From Tamarix chinensis (Eukaryota; Streptophyta; Magnoliopsida; Caryophyllales; Tamaricaceae): a stretch of DNA of 64,000 bases. The translations under genes and the position numbers were made by a program. This document shows positions 1-11,505 of the stretch, piece by piece. The notes below the pieces were generated by a model. That model saw nothing but the letters and a program-made list of their open reading frames with translations. It was not told where the DNA came from and made no database searches. Location of the stretch: NCBI GenBank assembly GCA_030549775.1, contig CM060175.1, forward strand, positions 64,779,245 to 64,843,244. Reading direction: 5' to 3'. The first letter of the stretch is position 1. Every line of letters begins with the position of its first letter.

Positions 1-488
1 GTAAAGAGGTTTGGATGCGTGTGCCAAAAATTCTACAACTATTTCCTCCCATTTGATGCACATATTATCAATATCATTTAGGTAAGTTATTTAAACTTCT
101 ATAGTATTTTAATAATATTATTTGTTAAATAGTGGATAGTTAGTCATTAAATGTATATGAAAATAAGAATATCTCTAGACTACTTTAAATAAATAATAAT
201 GATAATGTTTGTGTTTTGATATTTTAATTATATATGATTAAAGTAGTTAAAAAATTAATATTTTCATTATATAATATGTAAACATCACACTGTAAAAGTT
301 AAAGGTGATTATCAAATAATAGCACTACTCAAATGAAGTAAAATCAAATTTATAGACCTTCCTATTTGGAATAAATAATGAACTTTTTTTCCTTATCTTC
401 CTAATTTTAATGTACATGATTCAAGTAATAATTAGATTAAAAAAATAGAAATAGTAATATTGACTAATAAAAAGAAATTGCGATGAAA
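1..488. other. AT-rich flank, no gene seen
   Basis: Left flank of the Gypsy-1 insertion. It has no long open frame, no recognisable protein similarity and no terminal repeats. It ends at the 5-bp TSD of the element next to it. Confidence 0.6.
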
Positions 489-718
489 TATTATGATGCG
501 GAAGATTATCCCCAAATATTATACAACTTTTTAGGACCTTGTTTGAAGGATTACAAAGATGCAAAATAGAAACCAAACCTTTGACTTCAAGTATCAGACT
601 TTGATTGCTTTTGAATGTTGATAGAGATTGAGTAGATCTAATCTAAGATCTAACTCTTATAATGAGAACCTTCTATTCACCCTTGCTATTTCTCAATACA
701 CATTTGAAAAAGGAGAAG

Positions 719-780
719 AGAAGAAGAAGAAGAAGAAGAAGAAGAAGAAGAAGAAGAAGAAGAAGAAGAAGAAGAAGAAA
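719..780. repeat. (GAA)n microsatellite inside the LTR
   Basis: About 20 uninterrupted GAA units. The same place in the partner LTR (about 6460-6477) has only 4-5 units, so the expansion happened after, or independently of, the insertion. It creates false poly-Lys, poly-Arg and poly-Phe reading frames. Confidence 0.95.
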
Positions 781-1149
781 CGCCCCGTGTCACTCTCTCC
801 CAAAGCTTCGGATGAACTTTTCATTTCATGACATAATGTACGTTGAATCCTTTGAGTACAAGTATTTATGGGCATGGAACTTTACAAGCCTTTTCATTAA
901 GAATCCCATTAGCAGCCTCATTAATGATTTAACCTTCCTAATTCACGGTTTATGGCTTACAAATAAAGTTATAATGACAATTTTGCAAGAATTACAAAGT
1001 AAATAACAAAATAATGAAGCTACACAACTTAATAATGTTATACATAGATATAATCATTTGTGATAAAACTTTATAGTCTTGTAGCCTTGTTCTTCCTTAA
1101 ACTTTGTACTCCAGTAATCATTTGTCATTGTCTTGTACCTCAAAGATCT

Positions 1150-1339
1150 TCAACCATTGTGAACTTCATGAATTTCTTGCAAACATACATAATAACTGCA
1201 AGAAGAAAGACTTGACAAAACATTATAAGTATATGAATTTTCAAGAATAATTGGTTTTATCTCCATGTATGCTAACTCCTCTTGATCTCCATCATTTAAA
1301 AAAGAAGATTGAGAGTTTTCAATAGATTCTCCTGCATCA
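1150..1339 (-). other. Reading frame continuing from pol into LTR U3
   Basis: The frame that ends the polyprotein (SPYYSDAN motif, then NSSLQREN) does not stop at the polypurine tract. It runs about 60 codons into the LTR and encodes ELAYMEI, PIILEN and YYVCLQE. The same segment follows the tract in Gypsy-2 (ELAYLEV, PIILEN, YYICLQE) and is recognisable in the 5' LTR of this element. Function unknown; it may simply be the C-terminus of the pol protein overlapping U3. Confidence 0.6.
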
Positions 1340-1351
1340 TTCTCCCTTTGT
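1340..1351 (-). other. Polypurine tract of Gypsy-1
   Basis: On the minus strand ACAAAGGGAGAA sits immediately before the LTR start TGATGCAGG. This is the plus-strand priming site of an LTR retrotransposon. Gypsy-2 has the matching AAAAAGGGAGAA. Confidence 0.85.
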
Positions 1352-1939
1352 AGGGAAGAATTTGCCTTCACATTAGCATCACTATAATATGGAGATTAGT
1401 CACTAATGTTGAAAGTCCTATATACTCTTCTATAATGTTCAGGTAATTCAAGTTCATACACGTTATTTCTAAATTTTCTTAAGATTTTGAATGGACCATA
1501 AGATATTGGCATTAGTTTATTCTTTCTTAAGTTTAGAAATATTTCTTTTCTCAAATCTAACCATACCAAATCTCTAGGTTTAAACACTTGTTGAATTATG
1601 TTTTTATTTACTTGAGCTTGGTATTTAACATTCAATTTTTCAATATTGTCTTTAATTTTTTGATGAAATTTTATAAAGAATTCGATTCTTTCCTTAACAT
1701 TATAACTCTTTTATCTCCTCTCTTAAATGATAACACATCAATGGGTAGATATGGATTAACCCCGTATACAATCTCAAAAGGACTTGAGTTCTATTAGTCA
1801 CTTCAGTTTGACCATCCGTTTGTGGATGATAAGGAGTACTAAACAACAACTTAGTACCTAACATGTGCTAAATTGTCTTCCAAAAGTAGCTTAAGAATTT
1901 AACATCCCTATCCGACAATATACTTTTGGGAACCCCATG

Positions 1940-2791
1940 TGATATGAATCTCCAAAATTTATATTTAATTAATTCTGCTAATTGTTAAAAATCATTTTGT
2001 GCTTATAATTTCTTTTCTTATTGTGTGCTTGATTAGGGGAATTAATGCAGCACATGGAGAATGAACTTAAAGTTGCTGTAGCTGCTGAGGCTTTTTTTGC
2101 AGAAATTTATTTTAAGTTAGGAAATCCCATGTGATGCATTTGTCGACAAAATTGGCTAATGGGGATTAAGTTGGCTGTATGATCGGCCACCCGACCCATG
2201 ATTAAATGGGTTACCTGGACTGTGGGTTAATCATCCCTTAGTAACCATAATTAGCTAAATTATTTTTAGCTGATGGGAATTGATTGTATTATTCTTTCTT
2301 TGTATTTTTGGGGCATGTAAGCTTGTAATTCTTGGGCTGTTTTGTTTAATCCGGCTGTCGACCCCTTTGTTTTATTTCGGCTGATTGTTTGGGCTGATTG
2401 TTGGGATGAGTATGTATGGCCTGCGATGTGTATTTGTACGATCCTTGCTGTATTTGTACGCCATATAAATATGGCCTCATATGGTGCTCACCGACACTTT
2501 TGGTCGAATGAAAAGTTGATCTGGAATTTTCTTCCTCTCTGTTTTCTCTCTCTCGCGTTTCTCTCTCGCTCTCTCTTGCGATCTTCTCACTCGCACTCTT
2601 CTACTTCTTCTCTTCGATCTGTTCTTGATCGTTCTCACTTCTCAAATTCAGTAGCCGTTTTAATATTGCACTCTGAGTTCTTGGATCTTTCTTTGGAAAA
2701 TTCCTTAGGCTGATCTCGGTGAATCGAACCCCGCGCTCGATTATACTTCGATCCTAAATTTTTTTTGAGGAACCCTAGCAGGTTTCCATCA
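1940..2791 (+). mobile_element. Solo LTR inserted in the integrase of Gypsy-1
   Basis: An 852-bp insertion starting TGATAT and ending CCATCA, flanked by CCATG at 1935-1939 and 2792-2796. Removing it and one CCATG brings the HG and VPKS codons of the integrase back together in frame, which fixes the boundaries exactly. TATAAATA at 2464-2471 followed by a CT-rich leader suggests plus orientation. No internal genes are present, so this is a solo LTR. The long open frame at 2342-2713 lies wholly inside it and shows no domain. Confidence 0.85.
2464..2471 (+). promoter_or_regulatory. TATA box of the solo LTR
   Basis: TATAAATA about 525 bp into the LTR, followed by a CT-rich stretch (CTCTCTCTCTCGCG-like), the usual layout of a plant LTR promoter. 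Inferred, not proven. Confidence 0.5.
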
Positions 2792-3420
2792 CCATGTAAT
2801 TTCATTATTTCTTGGAAATATAAGTCTACTACTTGTGTTGCATTATTAGTTTTGTTGCAAGGTATAAAACGTGCCATTTTTGAAAATCTATCTACTACCA
2901 TAACAATAGAATATTTACCCCTCTACGTCCTTGTTAATCCTAATATGCAATCCATGCTAACACTTTCCCAAGGTTGATCAGGTACTAGTATAGGAGTATA
3001 CAAACCCTTATGGAATAAACTTTTGCTTTTCTGACAAGTTATGCATATTCCTATAATTGTTTGTACTATTGTTATCATTCATGGCCATTAAGAATTTTAT
3101 TGTAGTATTTCCATGGTCTTATGAACTCCAAAATAACCAACAATACCTCCCTCATGTACTTATTTTACAAGTAAATCACGTACACTTAAACGAGGTATAC
3201 ACAACTTATTAAGTTTAAAGAGATAGCCATCTTGTAGTAAATAATTACCAAAACTACCACTCCTTTTTCACATATTATATATATCAACAAAATCTGTCCT
3301 TATCATACAACTCCCTCAACATCTCAAATCCCAATAACTTAGCATCCAACATTACTAATATCATGGATCTATGAGACAAAGCATCTTCTTTAGAAAAAAT
3401 TAATGTAAGTACACAACATG

Positions 3421-3820
3421 AACTCATAGTTTCACTCACATGCCCTTTTCCCGTGAGCTCTCAATTTTGTTTTTCTAACTCCTTAGCATCCTTTGAATTA
3501 CAATGATATGTGGGATTATTAGGTAAGGACACACTAGGAAGTAAATCTATGGCATGTTCTACCCTTCTCTTAGGTGGCAATCCAGATAGTAATTCATTAG
3601 GAAAAACATCATGATACTCTTCAAGGAGTTTATCTAATTGAGGATTGTCATTATCTCTCTCCCCTTGTAGAGAATCTTTCATGATTACATCGTAACAACT
3701 TCCTTCTTCTTGAATACTTTTGGCCATATCCCTTTCATGTAAGAACAAACTCTTGTTATTCTCGACTATGCTCTCATTATCATTATTATAAGGTTTAATG
3801 ATTATTTTTATCCTTCTCAA
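3421..3820 (-). pseudogene. Ty3/gypsy reverse transcriptase, N-terminal stub
   Basis: Encodes the segment just before the RT fingers (EEYHDVFPNELLSGLPPKR and the VEHAIDL motif). The frame then falls from the ELEKQ region straight to remnants near EDALSHR and ILVMLDAKLL, which normally lie after RNase H. The palm, the catalytic YxDD box, the connection and RNase H are therefore absent through an internal deletion near 3420-3460. A family member at 33300-39800 shows what is missing. Confidence 0.85.
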
Positions 3821-3965
3821 CTATATACTTATTAGTAATGCCATTATAAATAGAATTTTTTTCATATTTCCATGGTCTACCTAATGAGATTCCACAAGCA
3901 TCCATAGATAAAACATTGCATAGCACCTCATCATGGTAATTACCAATTTTGAATGATACTAAGGT
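3821..3965 (-). other. Spacer between protease and RT of Gypsy-1
   Basis: Frame-broken linker of the pol polyprotein. The equivalent segment exists in Gypsy-2 (about 33010-33270). No separate gene. Confidence 0.5.
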
Positions 3966-4289
3966 TTATTTTATCACCTTGACTCCCTTATCTTTATTTA
4001 ACCATTGAAAAGAATAAGGTTTTGGATGTTGTGTAGTTTTCAATCCCAAATCCTTAACCATATTTCCATTGGCTACTTTTGTATAAGAGCCACTATCAAT
4101 GATAATACGACAAACCATACCTCCTAGTCTCCCTTTTGTTTTAAATATCTTCTCCCTCTGAGTAGGTTGTTCAGTAGCTTGTGCTTGAAGTACTCTCTCT
4201 AAGACATAAAAAGAACTTTCTTCGTCTTTGGATTCACTAGAAGCTTCCTCTAAAGGCTCAATTTTAGAAATTTCCTCACATGTCTCCAT
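3966..4289 (-). pseudogene. Ty3/gypsy aspartic protease region
   Basis: Retropepsin-like protease that would process the polyprotein. An acidic linker (EEASSESKDEESS) leads to the domain with the active-site triad in IIIDSGSYTKVANG, followed by MVKDLGLKT and PYSFQWLNK. The catalytic DSG is intact here, whereas Gypsy-2 has DSR. It lies between the gag zinc knuckle and RT as expected for the family. Stops in the surrounding polyprotein rule out a working product. Confidence 0.85.
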
Positions 4290-4301
4290 GGCTTAAATCT
4301 C

Positions 4302-5468
4302 TTAGATTGATAAAACTCTTTGATTAAGACATTCATGAATGAAGTGTCCAAACCCTTGACATTTGAAATATTGCCTAGTAGAGACTTCATTAAATTTATT
4401 TTTGCCTTTCTCCTCTCTAGTAATTCTTGGTTTCTTTTCAAGATTAATAGAAGTTGAAGTGCTTGCTCTAAATTTTGTTGTTTGGTTACTTGAGTAGTAC
4501 TTGGTGGATGGATTATTTTGTTTTGTATGAGGCTTAGTGGACTGAATTTGTTTTGAAAATCTTAGGGAAAGTTTAATCATATCATCTAATGAATTATAAA
4601 TACAAGTTTCCTCCTTGTCTTGAATCATCGTGTTAAGGCCTCCCAAGAATCTAGCACAAGTTTGCTCATTCCTTTCATGAATATCACATACTAATACCAA
4701 CCTCTCAAATTCCCTAACATACTCCTCAACACTTAGTAGTCCTTGCCTAAGAGTAGTTAATTTTATGTGATTATCTTTTTCATACTCTTTTGGATTAAAT
4801 TTTCTTCTTAGATTTTTCTTAAGTTTCTCCCAATATTTAATTTTAGATTTACCCTATCGTTTCCCGGTCCTTTTTAGATTATCATACGAAATTTTAGCAA
4901 ACTTCTTAAACATAAGAGTTGTTAATTTACACTTTTGTTCGTCTTGATAATCTTTAAACTCAAAAATAGCGTCCAATTCATTCATCCACTCAAGAAAAGA
5001 ATCTACATCAAGCTTACCATCAAAGTTGGTGAGATCAAGCTTAATGCCCTTATCTTCCTTTTGATGATACTTAAGTTGATGTTCATGGATATTCCTATTA
5101 CTTCCACTCCCTATAGACTCTTCTTCATGGTCTATTATTGAATTTAAATTTCTTCCTTTAATTGTATTGTTTGACCTAATATCACTCCCAAAACTATCCC
5201 CATAGAATTATCTATGTTCTTGGACATTTTGGACCAAATATTGTTCGACTAACCTAGACTCTAACCTTTGGATTTGTATTTGCATGACCAGTAATTGTCT
5301 AAGTTGTGCATTACTGGCATCTAATTTATTAGAAAGTTTTTGAATGGATTCAAACATAGCTTGGAAATTCCCCCCTCTATGATTGATTATTTCTATCATG
5401 ATCACTCAAGTTCCATTTGGTTGTGATAGGTTAAAACCAAATTCCTCACCTTCACTTTTGACTTTCAT
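4302..5468 (-). pseudogene. Ty3/gypsy gag
   Basis: Structural nucleocapsid protein of Gypsy-1. The likely start is the ATG at 5468 (MKVKSEGEEFG), followed by an early stop and then IEIINHRGGNFQAM and a coiled-coil-like stretch (SNKLDASNAQLRQL, 5208-5405). The core gag domain is frame-broken (about 4700-5200). The C-terminal part (4302-4700) has ERNEQTCARFLGGLN and ends with a CCHC-type zinc knuckle, FKCQGFGHFIHEC, in which the first Cys is replaced (YFKC). Gypsy-2 gag is collinear but more decayed. Confidence 0.85.
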
Positions 5469-6225
5469 AGTTGATTCTTGTGTACCAATTTAGAGTTAAA
5501 TGATTTACAAAACACAATCATAAACCAAAATACAAATAAATACATAGAAAAGACACAAATGAAAAACAAAATTACAAACTCTTATCACAAAACCATGCAA
5601 ATTTGCTCCAAAACCCTACTAAATCATTTGAAACATCATAATATGTATTTGAATATTTCAAATCACATTACATGCAGACACAAAAAATGATCCAATATGC
5701 ATTAATATCACATGATAATATCACCTCATGCTCAAGTATTCTTACACAAATATACATGATTCACTTTCAAACACATGTACACAAAAATCGTTTTCTTTTA
5801 ACACCAAAACATTAACTCTTTCCACTATTCATGCTTAGTAATTTTTCACCACAATATAGGACCACCAATCATGTCCCATCAGCAGCAAACATAACCTAAA
5901 CATGCATGATTCTAGAAAAAAAAATTCAAAAACACACGTTCAAATCATGCAAATTACACGTTGGAATTAATATTGCACACAAATTCAAACAAAGATTACT
6001 ACCTAATGTTGAATCTAACATGTAATAACATTCAATAATCATGCAAGATTCTTCAATATTAAAGTGAAGCATCCAGGTTTTTACAAGACACAACAATAAC
6101 TCATCAATATTCATAAGACTCTACCAAGATTATTGAAGAAAGTTACTTGAACTCTAAGTATGGTGATGAAGATGGCCGAACCTTGGTTGCTTTTTTGCAC
6201 CTCTTATAGTTTTTACTACCACTTT
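5469..6225 (-). other. Untranslated leader of Gypsy-1
   Basis: About 750 bp between the 5' LTR and gag with no domain. Just inside the LTR the minus strand reads AAAG then TGGTAGTAAAAAC, a possible but unrecognised primer-binding site. A TTGGTACACAAG stretch lies just ahead of gag (about 5475-5490); I could not decide between the two. Confidence 0.55.
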
Positions 6226-7032
6226 TGATGATGAATATTATCCTCAAATATTCTAAAACACTTTATGACCTTTTCTGAAGGATTAAAAAGATGCAAAATA
6301 GAAACCAAACCCTTGAGTTCAAGTTTTAGACTTTGGTTGCTTTCAAATGTTGATAGAACTTGAGTATATCTAATCCAATATATAAATCTTCTAATGAGAA
6401 CCTTCTATTTATCACTAAATCATCATTGCTACTTCTCAATACACACTTGAGAAAGGAGAAGGGAAGAAGAAGAAGAAACACCCCGTTTCACTCTCTCTCA
6501 AAGCTTTGAATGAACTTTTCATTTCATGACATAATGTGTCGAATCCTTTGAGTACAAGTATTTATAGGAATGGAACCTTGTAGGCCTTTTCATTAAGAAT
6601 CCCATTAGCAGCCTCATTAATGATTTAACCTTCCTAATTCATGGTCCATGGCTTTCAAATAAATTTACAGTAACAATTTTATTTTACAAGAATTGCAATG
6701 TAAACAATAAAATAACAAAGCTACACAACTTAATAATGTTATACATAGATGTAATCATATGTAATAAAACTTTATAGTCTTGTAGCCTTTTTCTTCCTTG
6801 AGCTTTGCAATATTGTAATCTTTTTTCATTGCCTTTCACCTCAAATATCTTCAACCATCATGAATTTCTCACAAACATACACAATACCTGTAAAAAGAAT
6901 GACTTGACAAAACATTAGAAGTACATGAATTTTCAAGCATAATTGGTTCTATCTCCATGTATGCTAATTCCCCCTTGATATCCATCACTAGAAGAATAAG
7001 ATTGATAGTTTTCAATAGATGCTCCTGCATAA
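6226..7032 (-). repeat. 5' LTR of Gypsy-1
   Basis: 807 bp, the partner of 494-1339. It ends at GCATAA, followed by the TSD TATTA. Many substitutions separate the two LTRs, so the insertion is not recent. Confidence 0.9.
6559..6566 (-). promoter_or_regulatory. TATA box of the Gypsy-1 5' LTR
   Basis: The minus strand reads CCTATAAATACTTGTACTC. The other LTR has the decayed CATAAATAC at 863-870. Confidence 0.6.
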
Positions 7033-7189
7033 TATTAACATTAATATTAATTAATCAAAAGAAATATGAATGAAAATCAAATAAACACATTTTTCTTATA
7101 AAAAAAATTAGCTATTAAAAAAGTTATTGTCATTTGGCTTACATTATATTTATTCTAACATTAGTACCTATGGTAATGAAATTACTAAT

Positions 7190-7221
7190 ACACACACACA
7201 CACACACACTCTCTCTCTCTC
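7190..7221. repeat. (CA)n(CT)n microsatellite
   Basis: About 10 CA units directly followed by 6 CT units, at the left edge of the giant-LTR-like copy. Confidence 0.95.
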
Positions 7222-8372
7222 AAGGTCATTTGGCTATCCTTAAGGGCATTTTGGCCAATATAGATTTAACATGGAAATTTTGGTGTCTTAATGTGTTATA
7301 TGGGTCAAAATATGAAAATTATATCATGTGAAAATAATAGAGTAATTATGAATCTCCTAAGTCCAAATAAAATGAGAAAATGACTTAAATTGGGAATAAT
7401 AACCCTAGAAGCGAGGCTAATATCGCATGTGTAAAACATTGAAGTTAGACCATGCTTTTAGGATATGTTGTTAATATTATCATTTTAGTAATCGATATTA
7501 AATTTGTGATTATACGAGTCTTGTAGGGAAATTTATACCTAACGTGTGAAATAAGGGTTTCATAAGTGTTGTGAAAAAAACTCCGGAGATAGGGTTATTA
7601 TCGCATGTGTATGACACAGGGATTATATATTGATTTTTAGATATGTTGTTGTTGTTGATGATGATGATGATAACAACAAAAACAACAATAATAATTGAGT
7701 ATGGTATGCTAAAATTGGTGGATAAATGACCAATATGGAAGAAGTTATGCTTATAATGTAAAATTATAATTTCTTAAGGAAATTAGGAATATATTCCTTA
7801 AGAATGGCCTTGGTAACTATATGGTTGTGCTTTATGTACCTTAGTTATGTGATGTGCATATCTATGTGAGTCTTGCATGAAGGTCTGACCATTATGAATA
7901 AAATATTAATCATTGAAAGTAAAAGATAAAGTGATTCAGACCAAGGTGTTTTATGTGTCCATTCCACCAAGTTATAATAGTGTCTTAGGAGTGTTTTGCC
8001 CAAAAGGTGTATCAAAATTTTCCACTAATGGGGTCCTAAAATCAAAGTGAATAAGTATGATTATGAGATAAGTACTAATGGATAAGACATTAATCACTTA
8101 GAGAAAAATATTAAATGAGTCAGAACCGATGTGTTATGTTTGCTCCATCAAACGATGATAGTGAACTAGGTGTGTTTTTCCCTAAGAGGCGTTTTAGACC
8201 ACCCCACTAGTTTAAGAATAGCGGTAGGAACGTGTTGCTTTGGTATATGAAGGATATACTCAATTGGATGATAATAGTGGCTCTGGTGTATTTTTAATTG
8301 AGATATACTTGAGTCTATTACATTAGATTAAGAATAATGGGGTCCTTGAACTCAATGTAAATAAAATAATGG
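7222..8372 (+). mobile_element. Partial giant-LTR copy (type A)
   Basis: Collinear with 20600-21720 from TTTGGCTATCCTTA onward, including AATATCGCATGTGTAA, CATATCTATGTGAGT and several copies of a motif in which TTCCACC..ATAATAGTG follows TTAATCACTTAGAG-like sequence. These motifs also mark F2-F5, so this is a diverged relative. No protein-coding capacity is visible. It stops abruptly where another LTR start (TGTAACAACTC) begins at 8373. Confidence 0.7.
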
Positions 8373-9480
8373 TGTAACAACTCAAAATTTACTAATATTT
8401 TTTTTAAGTAGAAGCATTAACATAATACAATAGGTGTTACAGCCACACTTAGCGTGAGCCTAGTACATACCTTTCTCATTTTAAGTGCAAGGCTAAAATG
8501 TTATGACCAACAAATCATAAATTATGGAAATATATATAAACAATATAAGTCTTTAAATATTTAACATAATAACAAAATATGGAATACATGCTCCAGATTG
8601 TACAATACATAAGAAGAGATAAAGGTATAAAAGTGATGAAGAGTCCAAAAGAGATATCTAGAATCTATGGCACATAACAGTGTGACTTCAAATAGATATA
8701 ACTCTATACCCTAACCCTGGGGTGTAAACCCCCATCACTCCACCTGAGGAAATCCTCAAAGTCAACATAATGTGCATTATACACATGCATACAACGCCTA
8801 CAAATGTGTAGTATCAATAGGCATATTATACCGAGTAATAAACTATCCTATTGAGATAATATTATGTTTTAGGCCCATGCGAAGAAAGCAATATAACATA
8901 TAATAACAAGATAATAACCTAATTATATATAGATCTCAATCGAGAAAAAGAAAACTCAACCGTTTAGTATAAAATAATATAATACAAATGTACGGATAGA
9001 TGAGATCCATTGATTATTATATTTCATTATCATGATCACGACCAATATATTATATTAACTTTAGAACAAAGACTCAAAAAACCATAACAACTAATCTAGT
9101 ACTCGAATGATATTAGCCCTAGCTGTCCCACCTAGAAATGTAACAAAACCACCAAATAACTGGTCATATAGTATACATACCCCCTATATGGCCAAAATAT
9201 ATTGGGACATTTATCTAGTAGAATAGGGATCCTATAACTATTAAGGCACCCAGGATCACGGAATAGAAAACATCACAATGATACTAAGTAAATACCAAAC
9301 CTGACTTGGATAGCTACCATAAGTGGCACAAGTCCTTACTGAAAATATTTCACTTAAAACTATTAATATATTATCAAATACTTAGGTAAAACAAGAAAAA
9401 GGCCTATAGAATATCAATTAATCACTTCTATGAACATAAATAAATTATTTTAGTAAATTTTGATATTATATACGCACTTG
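8373..9480 (-). mobile_element. Truncated giant LTR (F6)
   Basis: Starts TGTAACAACTCAAAATTTAC and has the GTTACAGCCACACTTAG block about 70 bp in, as F2 and F4 do, so it is the 3' end of a giant LTR in reverse orientation. The far end merges into Copia-1 without a recognisable terminus or TSD; the right limit is approximate. Confidence 0.6.
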
Positions 9481-9559
9481 ATCCACAGAAGAATCAAGGC
9501 CCAAACTATTTAGATCATAAAGGCTCATTAGTATGCCATTATGACCCAATTGAATATAT

Positions 9560-10470
9560 AAAGCATTCTATCCCAATTAAATGCCTATTCCATGAACACC
9601 TGAACATATCTTACTATCATTATAGATAATTTATCTATTGCCCACTAGTTCCCTCATCCTTGTCATAACTTGCAAGGAATTGCAAGCATGGATTGTAGAA
9701 CCAAAATCAACCCACCAAGTGTTATGATTTGTATCTACTGTATAAGATTCAAAATATACCAAAGAGGTTATAATACCTTTCTTAACAAGTCAGGAATTGT
9801 ATTTTGTATAATCTTTCTTCATGTGTCCCTTCTTTTTATAGAAGAAAAACTTATATTGCTTCTTTATCTTACCATGGGTGGTACTTTACCTTAATCCTTT
9901 TGGACTATTTTCTTATTCCATTCCTTATCCTTAGTTAGCATCATTGAGTGACCACTTCTCATTTTATGTGTGGTAGGTAACTTTGGATGGTTTATATTTC
10001 TTTAGGAGCATATTTAAGATGAAGTGAACTAGGAAGGCATTAGACACGTAACACTCTAGAAACTTTAGTTGTGCCACTAAATCACTCATCTTCATGATGT
10101 GCTCACACACACCCTTGATAGTAGTGAGCCTCATTATGAAAACTTCATTATCAATTTAATAGCTAAGGCCTTGTCTAAATGGATGAATTGTTCATTGATG
10201 ACCCTTATAAAGACATTGACATCTTGATGATAAGTCCCTAATAGAAGAAGACGTCTTTGTCTTTATGTACACACAACTTATTCTATTAGCTTTCACCCAT
10301 TTCTCATGGGAAACCTTTTATTCATTAGTGATTTTCTCAATTATCAAAGGCTTTGGATACTTAATAGTCTCATCCATGTCACAACATCTAAGATTTAGGA
10401 GAATTATCTACTTCCAAACCTTATAGTTGTCCCCTTTCAACTCAAGGACCTCAATGTTAAGATCAAACAT
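9560..10470 (-). pseudogene. Copia-1 gag and protease start
   Basis: Ty1/copia gag of the UBN2 type. It starts at ATG 10470 (MFDLNIEVLELKGDNYKVWK) and runs through broken frames resembling the gag core (KMSDLVAQLKFLE, SYNTQ-like KWSLN) to a ruined zinc knuckle (FFFYKRRDT in place of the Cys-rich motif, about 9840). It then reaches the protease start WVDFGSTIHACNS (about 9700), where the catalytic DSG reads DFG. Many stops. Downstream enzyme domains are absent. Confidence 0.75.
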
Positions 10471-11496
10471 AGAGTACATACCAAAATAGTTTATTGTAAA
10501 ATTTATACATAAATACATTATCATGGTCAATTTGAAGCCAAAACATCTATATACATGCTCTACCAGTGTATAACATGTCAAAATACAACTAGTATAAATC
10601 AAAAGACACTAAAACTACATAGAGGCTAAGTATTTAATTCAACTAAACTCATGTATGTCAATATTAAAACTATTAAGTGATCCCAAAACTCTCAATCCCT
10701 GTGGAAAAATTGAGAATAATAACTTAATATTCTAATTTATTGTACTTTACATATGCTAATGGATGGTCCTATGGGACTACACCCATTATATATGCATAAT
10801 ACAATATAAATAGGATCATGTAATGTAATACCTAATATTTTTTTTGAGATATATTTAATTTAAAGTTATGGTGTTTAATAAAATCTAATAATGCTTGATT
10901 TTGATTTGGAACTAAAATTTGGTTTAAGGTAAAGATAGATTTGAATTAATCTCGGGAAAATAAATAAACCAAGTTTCAGGCGGACCCATTGATTGGTTCT
11001 TTGTCTCAGCTAAAGGGTTTTGTCCAACTAAATTGATTGACTGGTTTATAGAACAGTCGACTAGTAGGCCAAACCGATTAACTAGTTGGCTAGGTTGAGT
11101 TTTTTTTAGGCTCAATTTTTTTGGAAAAATTATTATATCAAAATGGAATATTGACAATCCAACTCCATCGCATTCTTTAAATATTCTTAATCTTTTTTTA
11201 TCATTTATTCGGCTCTAGCTACTACCTTGAATTGATTCAAGGGCTCGATTATGACAATTGAGGGAGGGAATGGTCTTACCCTTGTATTATTCTGCCTCTC
11301 TCCTTTACACACCTCTAGTGTTCGATATTTTCTACACGAATTCAACATGTATTCTTCAGAACATCACCATTTGAGCTCTTTAATGGAAGTCGACCTATAT
11401 GTGATAAATCTACCTATTCAACTAATATTTGAATGATAAGATTATGGATTTTTGATCTATTGCATAACCGCACTCATTCTTGAACCGATTCTTAGC

Positions 11497-11505
11497 TATA
11501 AATAA
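11497..11505 (+). promoter_or_regulatory. TATA box of F1
   Basis: TATAAATAA followed by CCCTAATCACCCCTTCTTC, a pyrimidine-rich leader. It sits about 670 bp into the element. Confidence 0.55.

Larger units (their letters stand above)
494..1339 (-). repeat. 3' LTR of Gypsy-1
   Basis: 846 bp, bounded on the plus strand by TGATGC and GCATCA, a perfect 6-bp inverted terminus. It aligns with 6226-7032 throughout: shared blocks around the TATA-like site (863-870), the stretch encoding ELAYMEI, and the outer end. It is longer than its partner mainly because of an expanded GAA run. Confidence 0.9.
1352..3420 (-). pseudogene. Ty3/gypsy integrase, interrupted
   Basis: DNA integration enzyme of Gypsy-1. 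Minus-strand order: the linker from RNase H (ILVMLDAKLL), remains of the zinc-finger end (CMITCQKSK-like at about 3040), the core with the first Asp in SMDCILGL (about 2940), VVDRFSKMARFIPC, then KLHG. The frame is broken at KLHG by a solo LTR and resumes with [10 protein letters not shown] (second catalytic Asp) and STPYHPQTDGQTEV (Glu region, about 1840). The C-terminal part (1396-1635) has the GPFKILRKF and YELELPE signature and ends with SPYYSDAN at the polypurine tract. A stop in the C-terminal part and frameshifts elsewhere make it a pseudogene. No clear chromodomain is visible. Confidence 0.85.
489..7037 (-). mobile_element. Gypsy-1: Ty3/gypsy LTR retrotransposon, defective
   Basis: A complete-ended but dead Ty3/gypsy element read on the minus strand. 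The TSD TATTA lies at 489-493 and 7033-7037. The two LTRs (494-1339, 6226-7032) are clearly homologous along their length. Between them, in minus-strand order, are leader, gag with a zinc knuckle, aspartic protease with a DSG motif, the N-terminal stub of reverse transcriptase, then directly the RNase H/integrase linker, integrase and polypurine tract. The RT core and RNase H are missing, and a solo LTR interrupts the integrase. Several stops and frameshifts are present, so the copy is non-autonomous and old. Gypsy-2 at 31653 is of the same family. Confidence 0.9.

Noticed and set aside
628..1006. Overlapping frames with poly-Lys or poly-Arg
   Set aside because: Produced by the GAA microsatellite inside an LTR; no domain and no equivalent in the partner LTR.
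2342..2713. 123-codon plus-strand open frame
   Set aside because: Lies entirely inside the solo LTR, hydrophobic and Ser-rich without any recognisable domain; it overlaps the putative TATA box and leader.
9670..9894. 74-codon plus-strand frame
   Set aside because: Antisense shadow of the Copia-1 zinc knuckle and protease start.
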